Below, one piece after another: positions 35,298-46,551 of a stretch of DNA of 64,000 bases. The position numbers and the translations under genes were made by a program. This DNA comes from Pseudomonadota bacterium (lineage in GTDB: Bacteria; Desulfobacterota; Desulfobulbia; Desulfobulbales; Desulfurivibrionaceae). The stretch is taken from positions 1-64,000 of the forward strand of contig JAHJRQ010000022.1 in assembly GCA_018830485.1 (NCBI GenBank), in the 5' to 3' direction. Every line of letters begins with the position of its first letter. The stretch's first letter is position 1. A model generated the notes under the pieces. The model was not told the DNA's origin, did not search any database, and saw only the letters and a list, made by a program, of their open reading frames with translations.

Positions 35298-36490
35298 CAG
35301 GTATCCTTTGTGAAATCCGTGCGTTCGGCGCGACCCACTTCGTCGTACACCGCTTTGATCGAGACGTTGTGCGCGATTGCCACCCGTCTGCAATCTTCGT
35401 ATTCCGGGGTCAATACCTCCCCGCTCGGGGTCGTTACCTTCTTTACTTGGACCTCGCCCCAGCGGGTGGGAACCGTGCCGATTTCCCGGGGCAGGGTCCA
35501 GCGCTGTTCCGTGCGGAAACGCAACCCGATGGCCGTGGTCTCGCTCAGGATGCATTCCTTGGCGGCCAAGGACGCTGCCCGGTCGCAGATAACCCGCAGC
35601 AGAAAGCCGGGCCGCCCTTTTTTCATCTGAATGGGGATCAGGACCACATCCAGGGCGCCCAGGGAAAATAGCCGTTCGCTGAGATAGGGAAAGGTTTCCG
35701 GGGACCAGTCGTCCAGATGGGTTTCGATTACCTCCACCTCCTGGGTTTCGGCTGCCATTCGGGCCGTGCCCAGGACCAGTCGCAAGAGATTGGGCTGGCC
35801 ATTGCTCAGCTCCTGGCTGCCGGCGCCGTAGCCCACACCGGTCATGGTCATGGGGGGCATGGGGCCATGGCTTGTGACCAGTCCTTTGACGAGGGCAGCG
35901 CCGGTCGGGGTGACCAGTTCCTGTTCCAGTTCGACCCCGTAGGCGGGTACCCCGTGCAGCAGTTGGCAAACCGCAGGGGCGGGCAGGGGGAGCAAGCCGT
36001 GGGCGCACCGGACCCAGCCGCGGGGCATGGGCAGGGGGGCGCAATGCAGGTGGGTGATCTTCAGGCAGGCAAGGCCGATGGCCGTGCCGACTATATCTAT
36101 AATAGCGTCGATTCCCCCTACTTCATGGAAATGTACCGTGTCCGCCGGCTTGCCATGCACCTTCCCCTCGGCCTCGGCCAGCAGGGAGAAGATGGCAAGC
36201 GCTGTTGCCTTGACCGGCTCGGCAAGTCCGCTTGCTGCGATGAGTTGCCGGATATCCGCCAAAGTGCGGTGCGGATGGCTCTCGCTGCTTTCAACCGAAA
36301 GGGTGGTGGCGGCGATGGCTCCGCAGCTTTTTTTGCCCACGGTCAGGGTGTAGCCGTCAAGGTCGAGCAAGGAAAGCTGGCGGCGCAGCTCCTCTTCCGG
36401 CAGTCCGGCGTCGAGCAGGGCGCCAAGGAACATGTCGCCGCTTATTCCGGAAAAACAGTCGATATAGGCGATGGTGCGCTGCTCACTCAT
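35297..36490 (-). CDS. larC: Nickel-pincer cofactor biosynthesis protein LarC (single ORF)
   Basis: 397 aa from the ATG at 36490. The family signature IAYIDCFSGISGDMFLGALLDAG and VHFHEVGGIDAIIDIVGTA are at the N-terminal half; the C-terminal half corresponds to LarC2. LarC inserts nickel into the pyridinium dithiocarboxylate cofactor in a CTP-dependent reaction. In some lactobacilli larC is read by a frameshift, but here it is one uninterrupted frame. No larA, larB or larE is present in the window, so the client enzyme lies elsewhere. Confidence 0.9.
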   Translation of the reverse strand: MSEQRTIAYIDCFSGISGDMFLGALLDAGLPEEELRRQLSLLDLDGYTLTVGKKSCGAIAATTLSVESSESHPHRTLADIRQLIAASGLAEPVKATALAIFSLLAEAEGKVHGKPADTVHFHEVGGIDAIIDIVGTAIGLACLKITHLHCAPLPMPRGWVRCAHGLLPLPAPAVCQLLHGVPAYGVELEQELVTPTGAALVKGLVTSHGPMPPMTMTGVGYGAGSQELSNGQPNLLRLVLGTARMAAETQEVEVIETHLDDWSPETFPYLSERLFSLGALDVVLIPIQMKKGRPGFLLRVICDRAASLAAKECILSETTAIGLRFRTEQRWTLPREIGTVPTRWGEVQVKKVTTPSGEVLTPEYEDCRRVAIAHNVSIKAVYDEVGRAERTDFTKDT

Positions 36491-37241
36491 TTTTTTTCGT
36501 CGGGCCGGGGCTGTTGTCGTCGTCTGGAAAGGTCCGTTTGCTGTAATGGATGAGCCAGGTGAGAATCTGCTTGTGATAGAAGGCATACGGTATGGCGATC
36601 AGGGCTGAAACCGCCAGGAGAATCGCAAGCTTCAGGTAGTTGCCCTGGTAGATCTCCGCCCCTTGGAAGGAAAGAAGCAGGGTGCCGGGGATCCGGCCCA
36701 CCGCGGTGATGAAGAGAAACACAGGCATCGGCATGTGGCTCATGCCCAGCAGGTAGGCCAGGGAATCCTTCGGAAATCCGGGCAGGAGAAAGAGCACAAA
36801 GGGAATAATAAAATCACCCTTGGAAACCAAGCGATTGAACCGTTTGTAGATGGCGGTGTGCTCCAACCGGCGGCGGACCAGATCGCTGAGCAGGCGACCG
36901 ATCATGAAGGCCAGCCAGGAGCCGATGGTAAGGCCGACGGTGGAGTAAACAAGGGCGGGCAGGGCGCCGAAGAGGTAGCCGCCCAGGATGCCGCTGGCCT
37001 CGCCGGGAATGGGGGCAATGAGCACCTGGAGAATCTGCAGGGAGATGAAGATGAGCGGCGCGAAGACGCCTTTGGCCAGGATGGCTTCCCGGATCTGTTC
37101 CCCGTGGTGCCGGGAATTTTGCAGGTAGGAAATGACCCTGCCGAACAGGTTGTCCTCTTGGAGCGCGTAGAGGGTAACGGCGCCAATCCCGGCCAGGATG
37201 AGAACCAGGTAGAAGATGCGGCTTTTCAGGAACCGGGTCAT
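36483..37241 (-). CDS. TVP38/TMEM64 (VTT-domain) membrane protein
   Basis: 252 aa, with about six membrane helices. The VTT/SNARE-associated signature appears as PGEASGILGGYLFGALPALVYSTVGLTIGS and the downstream VLFLLPGFPKDSLAYLLGMS. Family members act as lipid scramblases or in envelope integrity (DedA superfamily). Overlaps fmt upstream by 4 nt and larC downstream by 8 nt. Confidence 0.88.
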   Translation of the reverse strand: MTRFLKSRIFYLVLILAGIGAVTLYALQEDNLFGRVISYLQNSRHHGEQIREAILAKGVFAPLIFISLQILQVLIAPIPGEASGILGGYLFGALPALVYSTVGLTIGSWLAFMIGRLLSDLVRRRLEHTAIYKRFNRLVSKGDFIIPFVLFLLPGFPKDSLAYLLGMSHMPMPVFLFITAVGRIPGTLLLSFQGAEIYQGNYLKLAILLAVSALIAIPYAFYHKQILTWLIHYSKRTFPDDDNSPGPTKKNE

Positions 37242-38185
37242 GTGGGGAGCCTCAGCCCTGCTTCGAGGGATCTGCCCCGGAGGAAGGCGTCCGCGCTCAT
37301 CCGTTTGGATCCTTCAAGCTGCACCTCGCCCACGTGCAGATACCCTTCGCCCGTGGCCACGGTTAAGCCGGTTTTGTCAGCCCTGCAGAGGGTGCCTGGC
37401 GCTTCGCGCACCTGGCCGGGGATCACCCGCGGGGAAAAAAAGCGCAGCCATTTGCCCTCCAGGGTGGTGTGCGCCATGGGCCACGGATCAAGGCCCCTGA
37501 TCTGGCAACTGATTTCTCGGGCAGATTTTCGCCAGTCGATGGGACTCAATTCCTTGGTGAGCGGGGGGGCCGGGGTGGCCAGGCTGTCGTCCTGCTTCTG
37601 CGCAGGGAGATTACCACCCTTGAGGAGTTCCAGGGCCTCGATCAACAATCGGCCCCCGAGTTCGGCCATCTTCACGGCCAGGGTGCCTGCGGTGTCGTCC
37701 GGCTCGATAGTCAGGCTCCCCGGCAGGAGAATGTCGCCGGTGTCCATGCCCTCGTCCATCTGCATGATGGTGATGCCGGTTTCCGGGTCGCCGTTCAATA
37801 CCGCCCACTGGACCGGCGCCGCGCCCCGGTATTTGGGGAGGAGCGAGCCGTGCACGTTGATGGTGCCCAGGCGCGGCAGGTTGAGCACCGGCCCGGTCAG
37901 GATGCGCCCATAGGCGGTCACCACCATGAGATCCGGGTGATAGCCACGCAGCTCTTCCAAAAACTCCGGGGTTCTGACCTTGGTGGGCTGGAGCACCGGA
38001 AGGCCCGCGGCCATGGCCAGTTCCTTGACCGGCGGCGGGCTCAGTTTGCGGCCGCGGCCCTTGGGTTTGTCCGGCTGGCAGACCACGGCGACCACCTCTT
38101 CCCCGTGGTCGAGCAACGCCTTAAGCGAGGGCACGGCAAAGTCCGGGGTGCCCATAAAAATTATGCGGTACCTGCTGGTCACCAC
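37238..38185 (-). CDS. fmt: Methionyl-tRNA formyltransferase
   Basis: 315 aa. It formylates initiator Met-tRNA with 10-formyl-THF. Hallmarks: IIFMGTPDFAVPSLKAL, then INVHGSLLPKYRGAAPVQWAV (catalytic Asn-His) and TGITIMQMDEGMDTGDIL. C-terminal OB-like domain present. Lies 3 nt after def, the usual functional pairing of formylation and deformylation. Confidence 0.96.
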   Translation of the reverse strand: MVTSRYRIIFMGTPDFAVPSLKALLDHGEEVVAVVCQPDKPKGRGRKLSPPPVKELAMAAGLPVLQPTKVRTPEFLEELRGYHPDLMVVTAYGRILTGPVLNLPRLGTINVHGSLLPKYRGAAPVQWAVLNGDPETGITIMQMDEGMDTGDILLPGSLTIEPDDTAGTLAVKMAELGGRLLIEALELLKGGNLPAQKQDDSLATPAPPLTKELSPIDWRKSAREISCQIRGLDPWPMAHTTLEGKWLRFFSPRVIPGQVREAPGTLCRADKTGLTVATGEGYLHVGEVQLEGSKRMSADAFLRGRSLEAGLRLPT

Positions 38186-38188
38186 CGG

Positions 38189-38704
38189 TTATTTCCCCTC
38201 TTCGGCCTTGAGCATTTTCTTGAGCTTCTTTTTATAAAGGGTCCGCTTGAGGGAGCTGATCCGGTCGATGAACAGGGTGCCATTCAGGTGGTCGAGTTCG
38301 TGCTGGATCACCCGGGCGTAATAGCCTTCCGCTTCAAAGCTCAGCGGCTTGCCGTCGATGTCCTGGGCCTCCACCCAAATTTTTGCATAGCGGGGAACCT
38401 TGCTGCAATACTCCCGCACGCTGAGGCATCCCTCTTCGTCAACCTCTTCCCCCTCGCCCTTGATGATCTTTGGGTTGGCCAGCACGATCAGCTCCTTGGG
38501 CGCATCCTTGGGTGAGATGTCAATGACGCAGAGCTGCAGGGGGATGTTGATCTGCGGGGCCGCAAGGCCGACGCCTGGGGCGTCGTACATGGTTTCCGCC
38601 ATGTCGGCCACCAGTTTTTTAAGCTCTTCGCCGAATTCGGTCACCGGCTTGGCTGTGTCTTTGAGAATGGGAAAGGGGTAGGTGACAATCTCTTGCAATG
38701 CCAT
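38189..38704 (-). CDS. def: Peptide deformylase
   Basis: 171 aa. Type 1 deformylase with all three motifs: GVGLAAPQI, EGCLS, and HELDHLNGTLF (metal-binding Cys and two His, catalytic Glu replaced in the motif pattern HExDH as 'HELDH', as normal). Removes the N-formyl group of nascent proteins. First gene of the run def-fmt-VTT-larC-pgpA. Confidence 0.96.
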   Translation of the reverse strand: MALQEIVTYPFPILKDTAKPVTEFGEELKKLVADMAETMYDAPGVGLAAPQINIPLQLCVIDISPKDAPKELIVLANPKIIKGEGEEVDEEGCLSVREYCSKVPRYAKIWVEAQDIDGKPLSFEAEGYYARVIQHELDHLNGTLFIDRISSLKRTLYKKKLKKMLKAEEGK

Positions 38705-38801
38705 GGTGTATCCTTATCTTAATGATTGCCGCGTAACGTGTTTTTTTTGTTCAATTACGGCATCAAGCGGGGGTGATTACGCCGCTTTAGCGGTGCAGGT
38801 T

Positions 38802-39119
38802 TTAGTACCCACTGAACAAAAAATCAAGCGCCGCGATAATCTCGCTTCTGCGATCAGCCAGGGAGCCAATTTTTTGCCCTAGAACGCGCGTTGGAATGCC
38901 CGCCAGTTCGGCAGTGGACATGATCACCTTGGTCTGCTCGACCGTGAATATGGGATTGAGGTGTTGCGCCGCCTTGCTCATGGCTGATGCCTTGACGAGC
39001 GGAACCACTACGCGGGAAGCGAGCCCCTCCAGCAGGCCGGTTTGCACATCTAGCAGATAGGGGATTTCTTCCCGGGTTGCCGGATTGAGGTTTTCGTACA
39101 CGTCAAGCTGCGCCATCAA
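38802..39119 (-). CDS. ccdB: CcdB-type toxin (DNA gyrase poison)
   Basis: 105 aa. CcdB fold: MAQLDVYENLNPATREEIPYLLDVQTGLLEGLASRVVVPL, then LNPIFTVEQTKVIMSTAELAGIP, and a C-terminal AALDFLFSGY. The gyrase-contacting end (W/G/I in F-plasmid CcdB) is 'F-S-G-Y' here. The start overlaps the stop of ccdA by 4 nt. Confidence 0.9.
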   Translation of the reverse strand: MMAQLDVYENLNPATREEIPYLLDVQTGLLEGLASRVVVPLVKASAMSKAAQHLNPIFTVEQTKVIMSTAELAGIPTRVLGQKIGSLADRRSEIIAALDFLFSGY

Positions 39120-39364
39120 AACCGCCTGAGCTCATCGCTGAATACTCCGCGGCTTTCGATGCGGGAATTGTATTCGTTTATGGCCTCGCGGTTTTCCGCA
39201 AGCCACTTGCGGCGTTGTTCTTCCCGAAGCACTTCAGCAAGCCGCTGCTCAAGGGCTTGGGATAGATTAATGTGGTTCTCTTTCGCCAGTCGCAGCAAGT
39301 CACTGTTGATACTGAGATTGGCGGATTTTTTAGGAGCAGCCAGATCAAAAAGTGTTGCCTGCAT
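39116..39364 (-). CDS. ccdA: CcdA-type antitoxin
   Basis: 82 aa from the ATG at 39364, which has GGAGG 5 nt upstream; the four-codon-earlier ATG overlaps that site. The N-terminal ribbon-helix-helix (KKSANLSINSDLLRLAKENHINLSQALEQRL) binds the operator and the C-terminal REAINEYNSRIESRGVFSDELRRF is the CcdB-binding part of CcdA. Tight operon with ccdB. Confidence 0.9.
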   Translation of the reverse strand: MQATLFDLAAPKKSANLSINSDLLRLAKENHINLSQALEQRLAEVLREEQRRKWLAENREAINEYNSRIESRGVFSDELRRF

Positions 39365-39375
39365 TGTTGCCTCCA

Positions 39376-39398
39376 TATGCGCATTGCTTATGCGCATA
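39376..39398. promoter_or_regulatory. Operator-like repeats upstream of ccdA
   Basis: Two copies of TATGCGCAT, itself self-complementary in ATGCGCAT, lie 4 nt apart directly upstream of the ccdA ribosome-binding site. The arrangement suits a dimeric ribbon-helix-helix repressor. Confidence 0.6.
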
Positions 39399-39448
39399 AT
39401 TGTATCTTCTGTGGCATGTGATGGCAAGAAAAAAACATCCTTCTGCCC

Positions 39449-41899
<2,451 letters not shown>

Positions 41900-42058
41900 G
41901 GGCCTGTCGGTGAATTGCGCAACAAAGGTTGATGATCTGATGACAACTAAAAATGCGACGCACTGTCGCAGACGCGCAGAGATAACACGCTGAAATCAGA
42001 GGGCGAGAACTCTCCGCCCCAGCGACGAAAAAAAATTGCGGTTGCAAGCCCCGTGAAA

Positions 42059-42928
42059 CTAAAAATCCGCGCAAACTTCCTTGATGTGTTTGCGGAAGTC
42101 CTTCGATATTACGGGATGCCGCAGGGCATAGGCGACAATGGCCTTGAGGTAGCCGAGCTTGTCGCCTGCGTCGAAGCGGGTGCCGCTGAATTCATAGGCA
42201 TACATGGGGCGTTGTTTGGCTAGGGCGAGCAGAGCGTCGGTGAGCTGGATCTCTCCCCCGTGGCCGGGCGTGGTTTTTTCGAGCATGGGAAAGATCTCCG
42301 GGGTCAGAAGATAACGGCCGATGATCGCCAGGTCCGAGTCGGTGGTGCCGGGCGCGGGTTTTTCCACCATGCGGTCCACCTGATACACCCCTTCCCGGAC
42401 CTGGGTTCCCTCCACGATCCCGTACTGGTTGGTTTCCTCGGTCGGCACCTTCTGGATCGCCACGATGGGCGCGTCCAGCTCCTGGTGCAGGGTGAGCATC
42501 TGCTGGCAGCACGGCACCTTGCTCAGAACCAGATCATCTCCCAGCAGCACCATGAAGGGTTCGTTGCCGATGACGTTTCTGGTGGTCCAGATGGCGTGGC
42601 CCAGGCCCAATGGTTTTTTCTGGCGGACCGTGGTAATGTCGATGAGATTCGAGATGTGGTTGATCTCTTCGCAGAGCGCATCCTTGCCCTTCTGTCTGAG
42701 GATGGTGTCGAGTTCGAAATCGTAGTCAAAATGATTCTCGATGGCGGATTTGCCCTGACTGGTGACAAAAACAATCTCTTCGATGCCGGAGGCGACCACC
42801 TCTTCAACAATGTACTGGATGGTGGGGCGGTCGACGATGGTGAGCATTTCCTTGGGGATCGCTTTGCTGGCGGGAAGAAAGCGGGTGCCTTTGCCGGCCA
42901 CCGGGATAACGGCTTTGCGTACGTTCAT
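42059..42928 (-). CDS. galU: UTP-glucose-1-phosphate uridylyltransferase
   Basis: 289 aa from the ATG at 42928 (MNVRKAVIPVAGKGTRFLPASKAIPKEML), the standard GalU N-terminus with the nucleotide-binding GKGTRFLP loop; upstream extension is not supported. Later motifs: PLGLGHAIW and LLGDDLVL, then VEKPAPG. Makes UDP-glucose for polysaccharides and LPS core. Confidence 0.95.
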   Translation of the reverse strand: MNVRKAVIPVAGKGTRFLPASKAIPKEMLTIVDRPTIQYIVEEVVASGIEEIVFVTSQGKSAIENHFDYDFELDTILRQKGKDALCEEINHISNLIDITTVRQKKPLGLGHAIWTTRNVIGNEPFMVLLGDDLVLSKVPCCQQMLTLHQELDAPIVAIQKVPTEETNQYGIVEGTQVREGVYQVDRMVEKPAPGTTDSDLAIIGRYLLTPEIFPMLEKTTPGHGGEIQLTDALLALAKQRPMYAYEFSGTRFDAGDKLGYLKAIVAYALRHPVISKDFRKHIKEVCADF

Positions 42929-43086
42929 GGGGGGACCCGTTGCTGAGTATTTTTTTAAAAAAGACAGACTACAGTTATGGTATACCACATAGCCAAAGAT
43001 AGCTGCTACTTCAAGGGAAATAATGGAAGCCCCGTAAAAACTCCCTGGAGATCGGGTTGTTGCCTGGGGCATCGTGAACGAGACGC

Positions 43087-44562
43087 ATGCATTCTTTCCT
43101 GAAAAAAACAGAAAAAATTATCAGGCGTCAGGCGCTTCTTGTCGAAGGAGAACGCTGCGTTGCGGCGGTGTCCGGAGGACCGGATTCCATGGCCCTGCTG
43201 CAGGTTTTGGCGCATCTGGCCCCAGTGCTTGGCTGTTCTCTGGTGGTTGCCCATGTGGATCATGGCTTGCGGCCCAAGGAAGCGGAGGCGGAAGAGCGAC
43301 TGGTGCGGGAAGCGGCTCAGTCCCTGGGGCTTGCCTGCGAGAGCCGCCGGCTCGAGGTTGTTGCCTGCGCCAGGAAAGAGGGTCTATCCATCGAGCATGC
43401 CGCCCGCAATCTTCGCTACGGATTTCTGGCGGAGGTGGCGGCGCGCCATGGGGCCACGAAGATTGCCGTGGCGCATACGGCGGATGATCAGGCCGAGGAG
43501 ATTCTGTTGCGGCTTATCCGGGGGACCGGCCGCGCGGGTTTGGCCGGCATGGCCGGAATGCGCGATGGTCTTGTGATTCGGCCTTTTTTGGGCATCGCCA
43601 AGGAGGAGATCCTCCGTTATCTTGCCGAAGAAGCGATCCCCTATTGCCTCGACAGCTCCAACCGGGAGCGGATGTATCTGCGCAACCGGATCAGGCTTGA
43701 TCTGCTGCCCTATTTAGAGGAACATTTTAACCCCAATATCGGCAACTCCCTGCGGGAAACAGCGGCGATTTTGCAAGGGGAAGAGGAGCTGCTGGCCGGG
43801 ATGGCCAGTCAGGCCTATGCCCAGGTAGTTGCGGAGGAGGGGAGCGAACCCTCCGGGCTGGCGATCCGGGTGGCGGATTTTTTGCGCCACCCCCTGGCCA
43901 TCCGGCGGCGCATTGCGGAAACAGCTTGCTGGCGCATGGGCTGCAGGCCGACGTTCAGGCGAATTGCCCAGCTTCTCTCCCTGGCGGAAACCGGGGATGA
44001 GGGCGCGGGATTGCATCTGGCCCAAGGGTTGCGGGTTGTGAAGGCAGAAGGGCGGATGGGCTTTGGTTATCCCCAGGGGCAACAGGCAGTGCGCGGCAAT
44101 CTCTTGGAGGCGGATAGGGAAGAGGGCTTTGCGTGCAGGGAGCTTCCCGGCCCGGGGGAATATGTTTTGGAGGGCCCAGGGGCGAGGATTACCCTGTGCT
44201 TTTTGGCTGCTGCGCCCGAGGGATGGAAAGATGAGTCTCCTCAGGCCCTGTATTGCGATGCCGATAAAGTCTCCTTTCCCATGACGGTGCACGCCGTTAG
44301 GCAGGGAGATCGCTTTCATCCCCTGGGCGCGCCGGGCTCAAAAAAGGTCGGCGATTTTTTCACCGACCGGAAGATCCCCGTGATCCAAAGGAGACGGATA
44401 CCCATCCTGTCCGACCGCGAGGGGATCATTGCCATCCTCGGCGTGCGTCCTGACCAGCGGGCAGCCATCTCTTTAAGCACCAGAAGGATTCTGGCCGTAA
44501 GCCTGCACCCTTTGCCCACCGGTGAAAATGGCTTTACTGAAAAAGCGATACATGGTAAGTAG
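43087..44562 (+). CDS. tilS: tRNA(Ile)-lysidine synthase
   Basis: 491 aa. PP-loop ATP pyrophosphatase VAAVSGGPDSMALLQVL, HVDHGLR, and AHTADDQAEEILLRLIRG, followed by the TilS-specific C-terminal domain (VGDFFTDRKIPVIQRRRIPIL). Converts C34 of the AUA-reading tRNA-Ile to lysidine. Complete; the tRNA-Arg gene begins 25 nt downstream. Confidence 0.95.
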   Translation: MHSFLKKTEKIIRRQALLVEGERCVAAVSGGPDSMALLQVLAHLAPVLGCSLVVAHVDHGLRPKEAEAEERLVREAAQSLGLACESRRLEVVACARKEGLSIEHAARNLRYGFLAEVAARHGATKIAVAHTADDQAEEILLRLIRGTGRAGLAGMAGMRDGLVIRPFLGIAKEEILRYLAEEAIPYCLDSSNRERMYLRNRIRLDLLPYLEEHFNPNIGNSLRETAAILQGEEELLAGMASQAYAQVVAEEGSEPSGLAIRVADFLRHPLAIRRRIAETACWRMGCRPTFRRIAQLLSLAETGDEGAGLHLAQGLRVVKAEGRMGFGYPQGQQAVRGNLLEADREEGFACRELPGPGEYVLEGPGARITLCFLAAAPEGWKDESPQALYCDADKVSFPMTVHAVRQGDRFHPLGAPGSKKVGDFFTDRKIPVIQRRRIPILSDREGIIAILGVRPDQRAAISLSTRRILAVSLHPLPTGENGFTEKAIHGK

Positions 44563-44587
44563 GGTGCCATTGTGCATTAAAACCCGA

Positions 44588-44664
44588 GGGCGGGTAGCTC
44601 AGTTGGATAGAGTGTTGGCCTCCGAAGCCAAAGGTCGTGGGTTCGATCCCCGCTCCGCCCACCA
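44588..44664 (+). tRNA. tRNA-Arg(CCG)
   Basis: 77 nt including an encoded CCA. Acceptor GGGCGGG pairs with TCCGCCC (last pair G-U), D-arm AGCTCAGTTGGATAGAGT, anticodon stem TTGGC/GCCAA with loop CTCCGAA, so the anticodon is CCG, reading CGG. T-loop GTTCGATCC. The 3' half from the anticodon onward is the attachment site of the integrated element and is repeated at 62496-62543; the tRNA is kept intact on the left side. Confidence 0.97.
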
Positions 44665-44665
44665 A
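44618..44665. repeat. attL core (48-bp direct repeat, tRNA side)
   Basis: Runs from the anticodon stem (GCCTCCGAAGCC) through the CCA end plus one A. Identical to 62496-62543. Confidence 0.95.
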
Positions 44666-44674
44666 AAAACATAA

Positions 44675-44709
44675 GGGAAATCAAGCAAATAGGCTTGGTT
44701 TCCCTTTTT
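44675..44709 (+). terminator. Terminator supplied by the element to tRNA-Arg
   Basis: Stem GGGAAATCAAGC with GCTTGGTTTCCC (one G-U pair), then TTTTT. It lies 10 nt past the tRNA and just inside the element, replacing the original terminator, which is now outside attR at 62555. Confidence 0.88.
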
Positions 44710-44747
44710 CGTTTTTCTGTCTAAAGTCCCCCCAATTTGTCCCATAG

Positions 44748-44767
44748 TGTCCCAAGAGTGTCACCAA
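44748..44767 (+). repeat. Arm-type repeat, left copy
   Basis: TGTCCCAAGAGTGTCACCAA. It differs from the copy at 62418-62437 in two of twenty positions. Same orientation, 83 nt inside the att core. Confidence 0.75.
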
Positions 44768-45073
44768 GGGACACCCACGCACACCGAGTGTCACCACTGC
44801 ACTATTTTTAAGTGTCCCGCTAGTGTCCCATGCTTTTTTATTGCACGTTTCAAGAAAAATATTGATCTGTTGATTTTTTTTATGGTTTTCTATTCTTCTT
44901 CTTTTTCAATAATCAATATCCTCCGCTGAAACTTTCAGGCTGAAAAACAAGCATAACGCTTTGTTTTATCGTATTTTATCTTTCTTCGCCTTCCATTTTT
45001 ACAAGCTCACTTGTTGATTTAGTAACGCAACACAATGTTTTTACGCCATTTTAGCGCATATTAGCACACGTAA

Positions 45074-45101
45074 TTTCAATAGAGGGTATCGCCTATTGAA
45101 A
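45074..45101. promoter_or_regulatory. 9-bp palindrome upstream of the AlpA-like gene
   Basis: TTTCAATAG and CTATTGAAA with a 10-nt spacer. Candidate operator or part of a replication origin; it lies 83 nt before the first gene of the element. Confidence 0.45.
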
Positions 45102-45183
45102 CTTATCTGCTGGATATTGTTGAATATTTTGTCTCGACAAGAAAAAAAGGGGGTGGTATGAAATAGAGCATGGAGGTCTAACC

Positions 45184-45456
45184 ATGAGCGATAAAATTGC
45201 AGCAAATCAGAAAATACTCCTGACCCTGGCAGAGGCGGCGGAGCTGACCAGCAGCTCGGTCAGCTGGTGGCGCCAGGCGGTCAGGGGAGAAAAAAAGCTA
45301 CCGCGGGGGGTGGTGGCTCTGCGGCAGGGCAAAATCTGGAAAATCAGCCGAGCAAGCCTTGATGCTTGGATTTCAGGGGCTGCGGTGGCCGCCCCTGCTC
45401 GCCGGCGGGGCCGACCCACCAAGGCAGAGCAGGTAGCCCATAGGCAGGAAGGGTAG
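45184..45456 (+). CDS. AlpA-like/MerR-type helix-turn-helix protein (putative excisionase/regulator)
   Basis: 90 aa. The N-terminal half ILLTLAEAAELTSSSVSWWRQAVRGEKKLPRGVVALRQGKIWKI follows the winged-helix pattern of AlpA/excisionase-type DNA-binding proteins, and RASLDAWISG ends the domain. The tail is basic (ARRRGRPTKAEQ). Ribosome-binding site GGAGG at 45174. First gene of the element, 3 nt before the replication-like gene. Role as regulator or recombination directionality factor is inferred. Confidence 0.65.
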   Translation: MSDKIAANQKILLTLAEAAELTSSSVSWWRQAVRGEKKLPRGVVALRQGKIWKISRASLDAWISGAAVAAPARRRGRPTKAEQVAHRQEG

Positions 45457-45459
45457 GAA

Positions 45460-46551
45460 ATGGCTGACCGGCGACAAATAGATACCAGATCGGCGGCTCT
45501 GCTAGTGGCCTCATTGGTGGGCCACGACAATGTAATCAGTATATCAAGGTCAATACTGGAACTATTGGGCGGAGACTATCCTGCTTCGATTTTGCTCTGC
45601 CAATCAGTGTATTGGCAGTCAATAGTCGAGCAGGGAAAAGGAGGCACCAGCGACGGATATTTTTGGAAGTCGATGAAAGATTGGAATAAGGAAACAGCCC
45701 TCGGCGAATATCAAGTCCGAGAGGGCACGAAGCGTCTCAAAAAAGCAGGAATATTGGAGACTACCATCCGCAAGGCATGGTCTGATCAGGCTCGGGACAG
45801 GGTGCCCACAGTACATTACCGAGTTGACATGGATAAGCTGCTAGAATTATTGCTCTCTTTTGTTTCCGAAGAAACCATTCCGCGAAAAATCAATAATCCA
45901 TCCCGGGGAAAACCCAAAATCGACTCTGGGGAAATTGATGCGACTATATATTCAAAGACTACCAAAACAAAGACTACCACCACCCCCCTTCCCCCATTCC
46001 CACCATCTCCATTTCCAGTGGCGACTACCCAGGCAGACAGATGTGGTAGTGGTGATGGTGATGTGGAGGAGTATATCCTCCTCGCTGCCGAGGATTACTG
46101 CAGGATTAAGAATCTCGGCCCAGAGCGGCTAGCGGGAACAATTAGGAGCATCCGCAAGCGGCTGAATTTGCAGGGCGGCATGACCGAGATAGACCAACAT
46201 CAGCTCTCGGCTTTCAGTAAGAGAAAGCAGGAGGTCCAGGGGGCAGTCCATGCAGAAATCATCTCCCTCCCTTTACCTGATGAGCCGCCCGTATGGAGGC
46301 AGGCCCGAGAGCAACTGCGGGCCAACATTCACCCCGGCACCTACTCCCTTTGGATCGAGCCCTTGGTCTGCGTATCTCAAGAGGGCAACACCCTGGAGCT
46401 GGTTGGTCCTGACATGTATTTCTGCTCTTGGGTCAAGGATAACCACCTGAATAATATTCACGACGCCTTGCAAAATGTCGGCTTTATGGGTGCCAAGGTG
46501 CTGCTGAGACCAGCCTCGCTGGCATCCGGCGAATCCTGGTTAACTGGTTAA
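45460..46551 (+). CDS. Replication-initiation-like protein with C-terminal DnaA domain I
   Basis: 363 aa. The N-terminal 130 residues (HDNVISISRSILELLGGDYPASILLCQSVYWQS, then a KSMKDWNKETALGEYQVREGTKRLKKAGILE winged helix) resemble phage/plasmid replication proteins. A Thr/Pro-rich linker follows. Residues from about 270 (VWRQAREQLRANIHPGTYSLWIEPLVCVSQEGNTLELVGPD...) match DnaA_N, the domain that in DnaA binds DnaB and DiaA. So it could recruit the host helicase to the excised circle. It abuts the DotA gene: its stop is the base before that ATG. Confidence 0.7.
   Translation: MADRRQIDTRSAALLVASLVGHDNVISISRSILELLGGDYPASILLCQSVYWQSIVEQGKGGTSDGYFWKSMKDWNKETALGEYQVREGTKRLKKAGILETTIRKAWSDQARDRVPTVHYRVDMDKLLELLLSFVSEETIPRKINNPSRGKPKIDSGEIDATIYSKTTKTKTTTTPLPPFPPSPFPVATTQADRCGSGDGDVEEYILLAAEDYCRIKNLGPERLAGTIRSIRKRLNLQGGMTEIDQHQLSAFSKRKQEVQGAVHAEIISLPLPDEPPVWRQAREQLRANIHPGTYSLWIEPLVCVSQEGNTLELVGPDMYFCSWVKDNHLNNIHDALQNVGFMGAKVLLRPASLASGESWLTG

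Larger units (their letters stand above)
44710..45183. other. AT-rich non-coding left end of the element
   Basis: About 475 nt with no gene. From 44736 to 44832 there are repeated TGTCCC and AGTGTCAC motifs, probable integrase/excisionase arm sites. From about 44840 the sequence is AT-rich with TTTATCGTATTTTATC-like runs and ends in a 9-bp palindrome at 45074-45101. No open frame has coding character. Confidence 0.6.
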
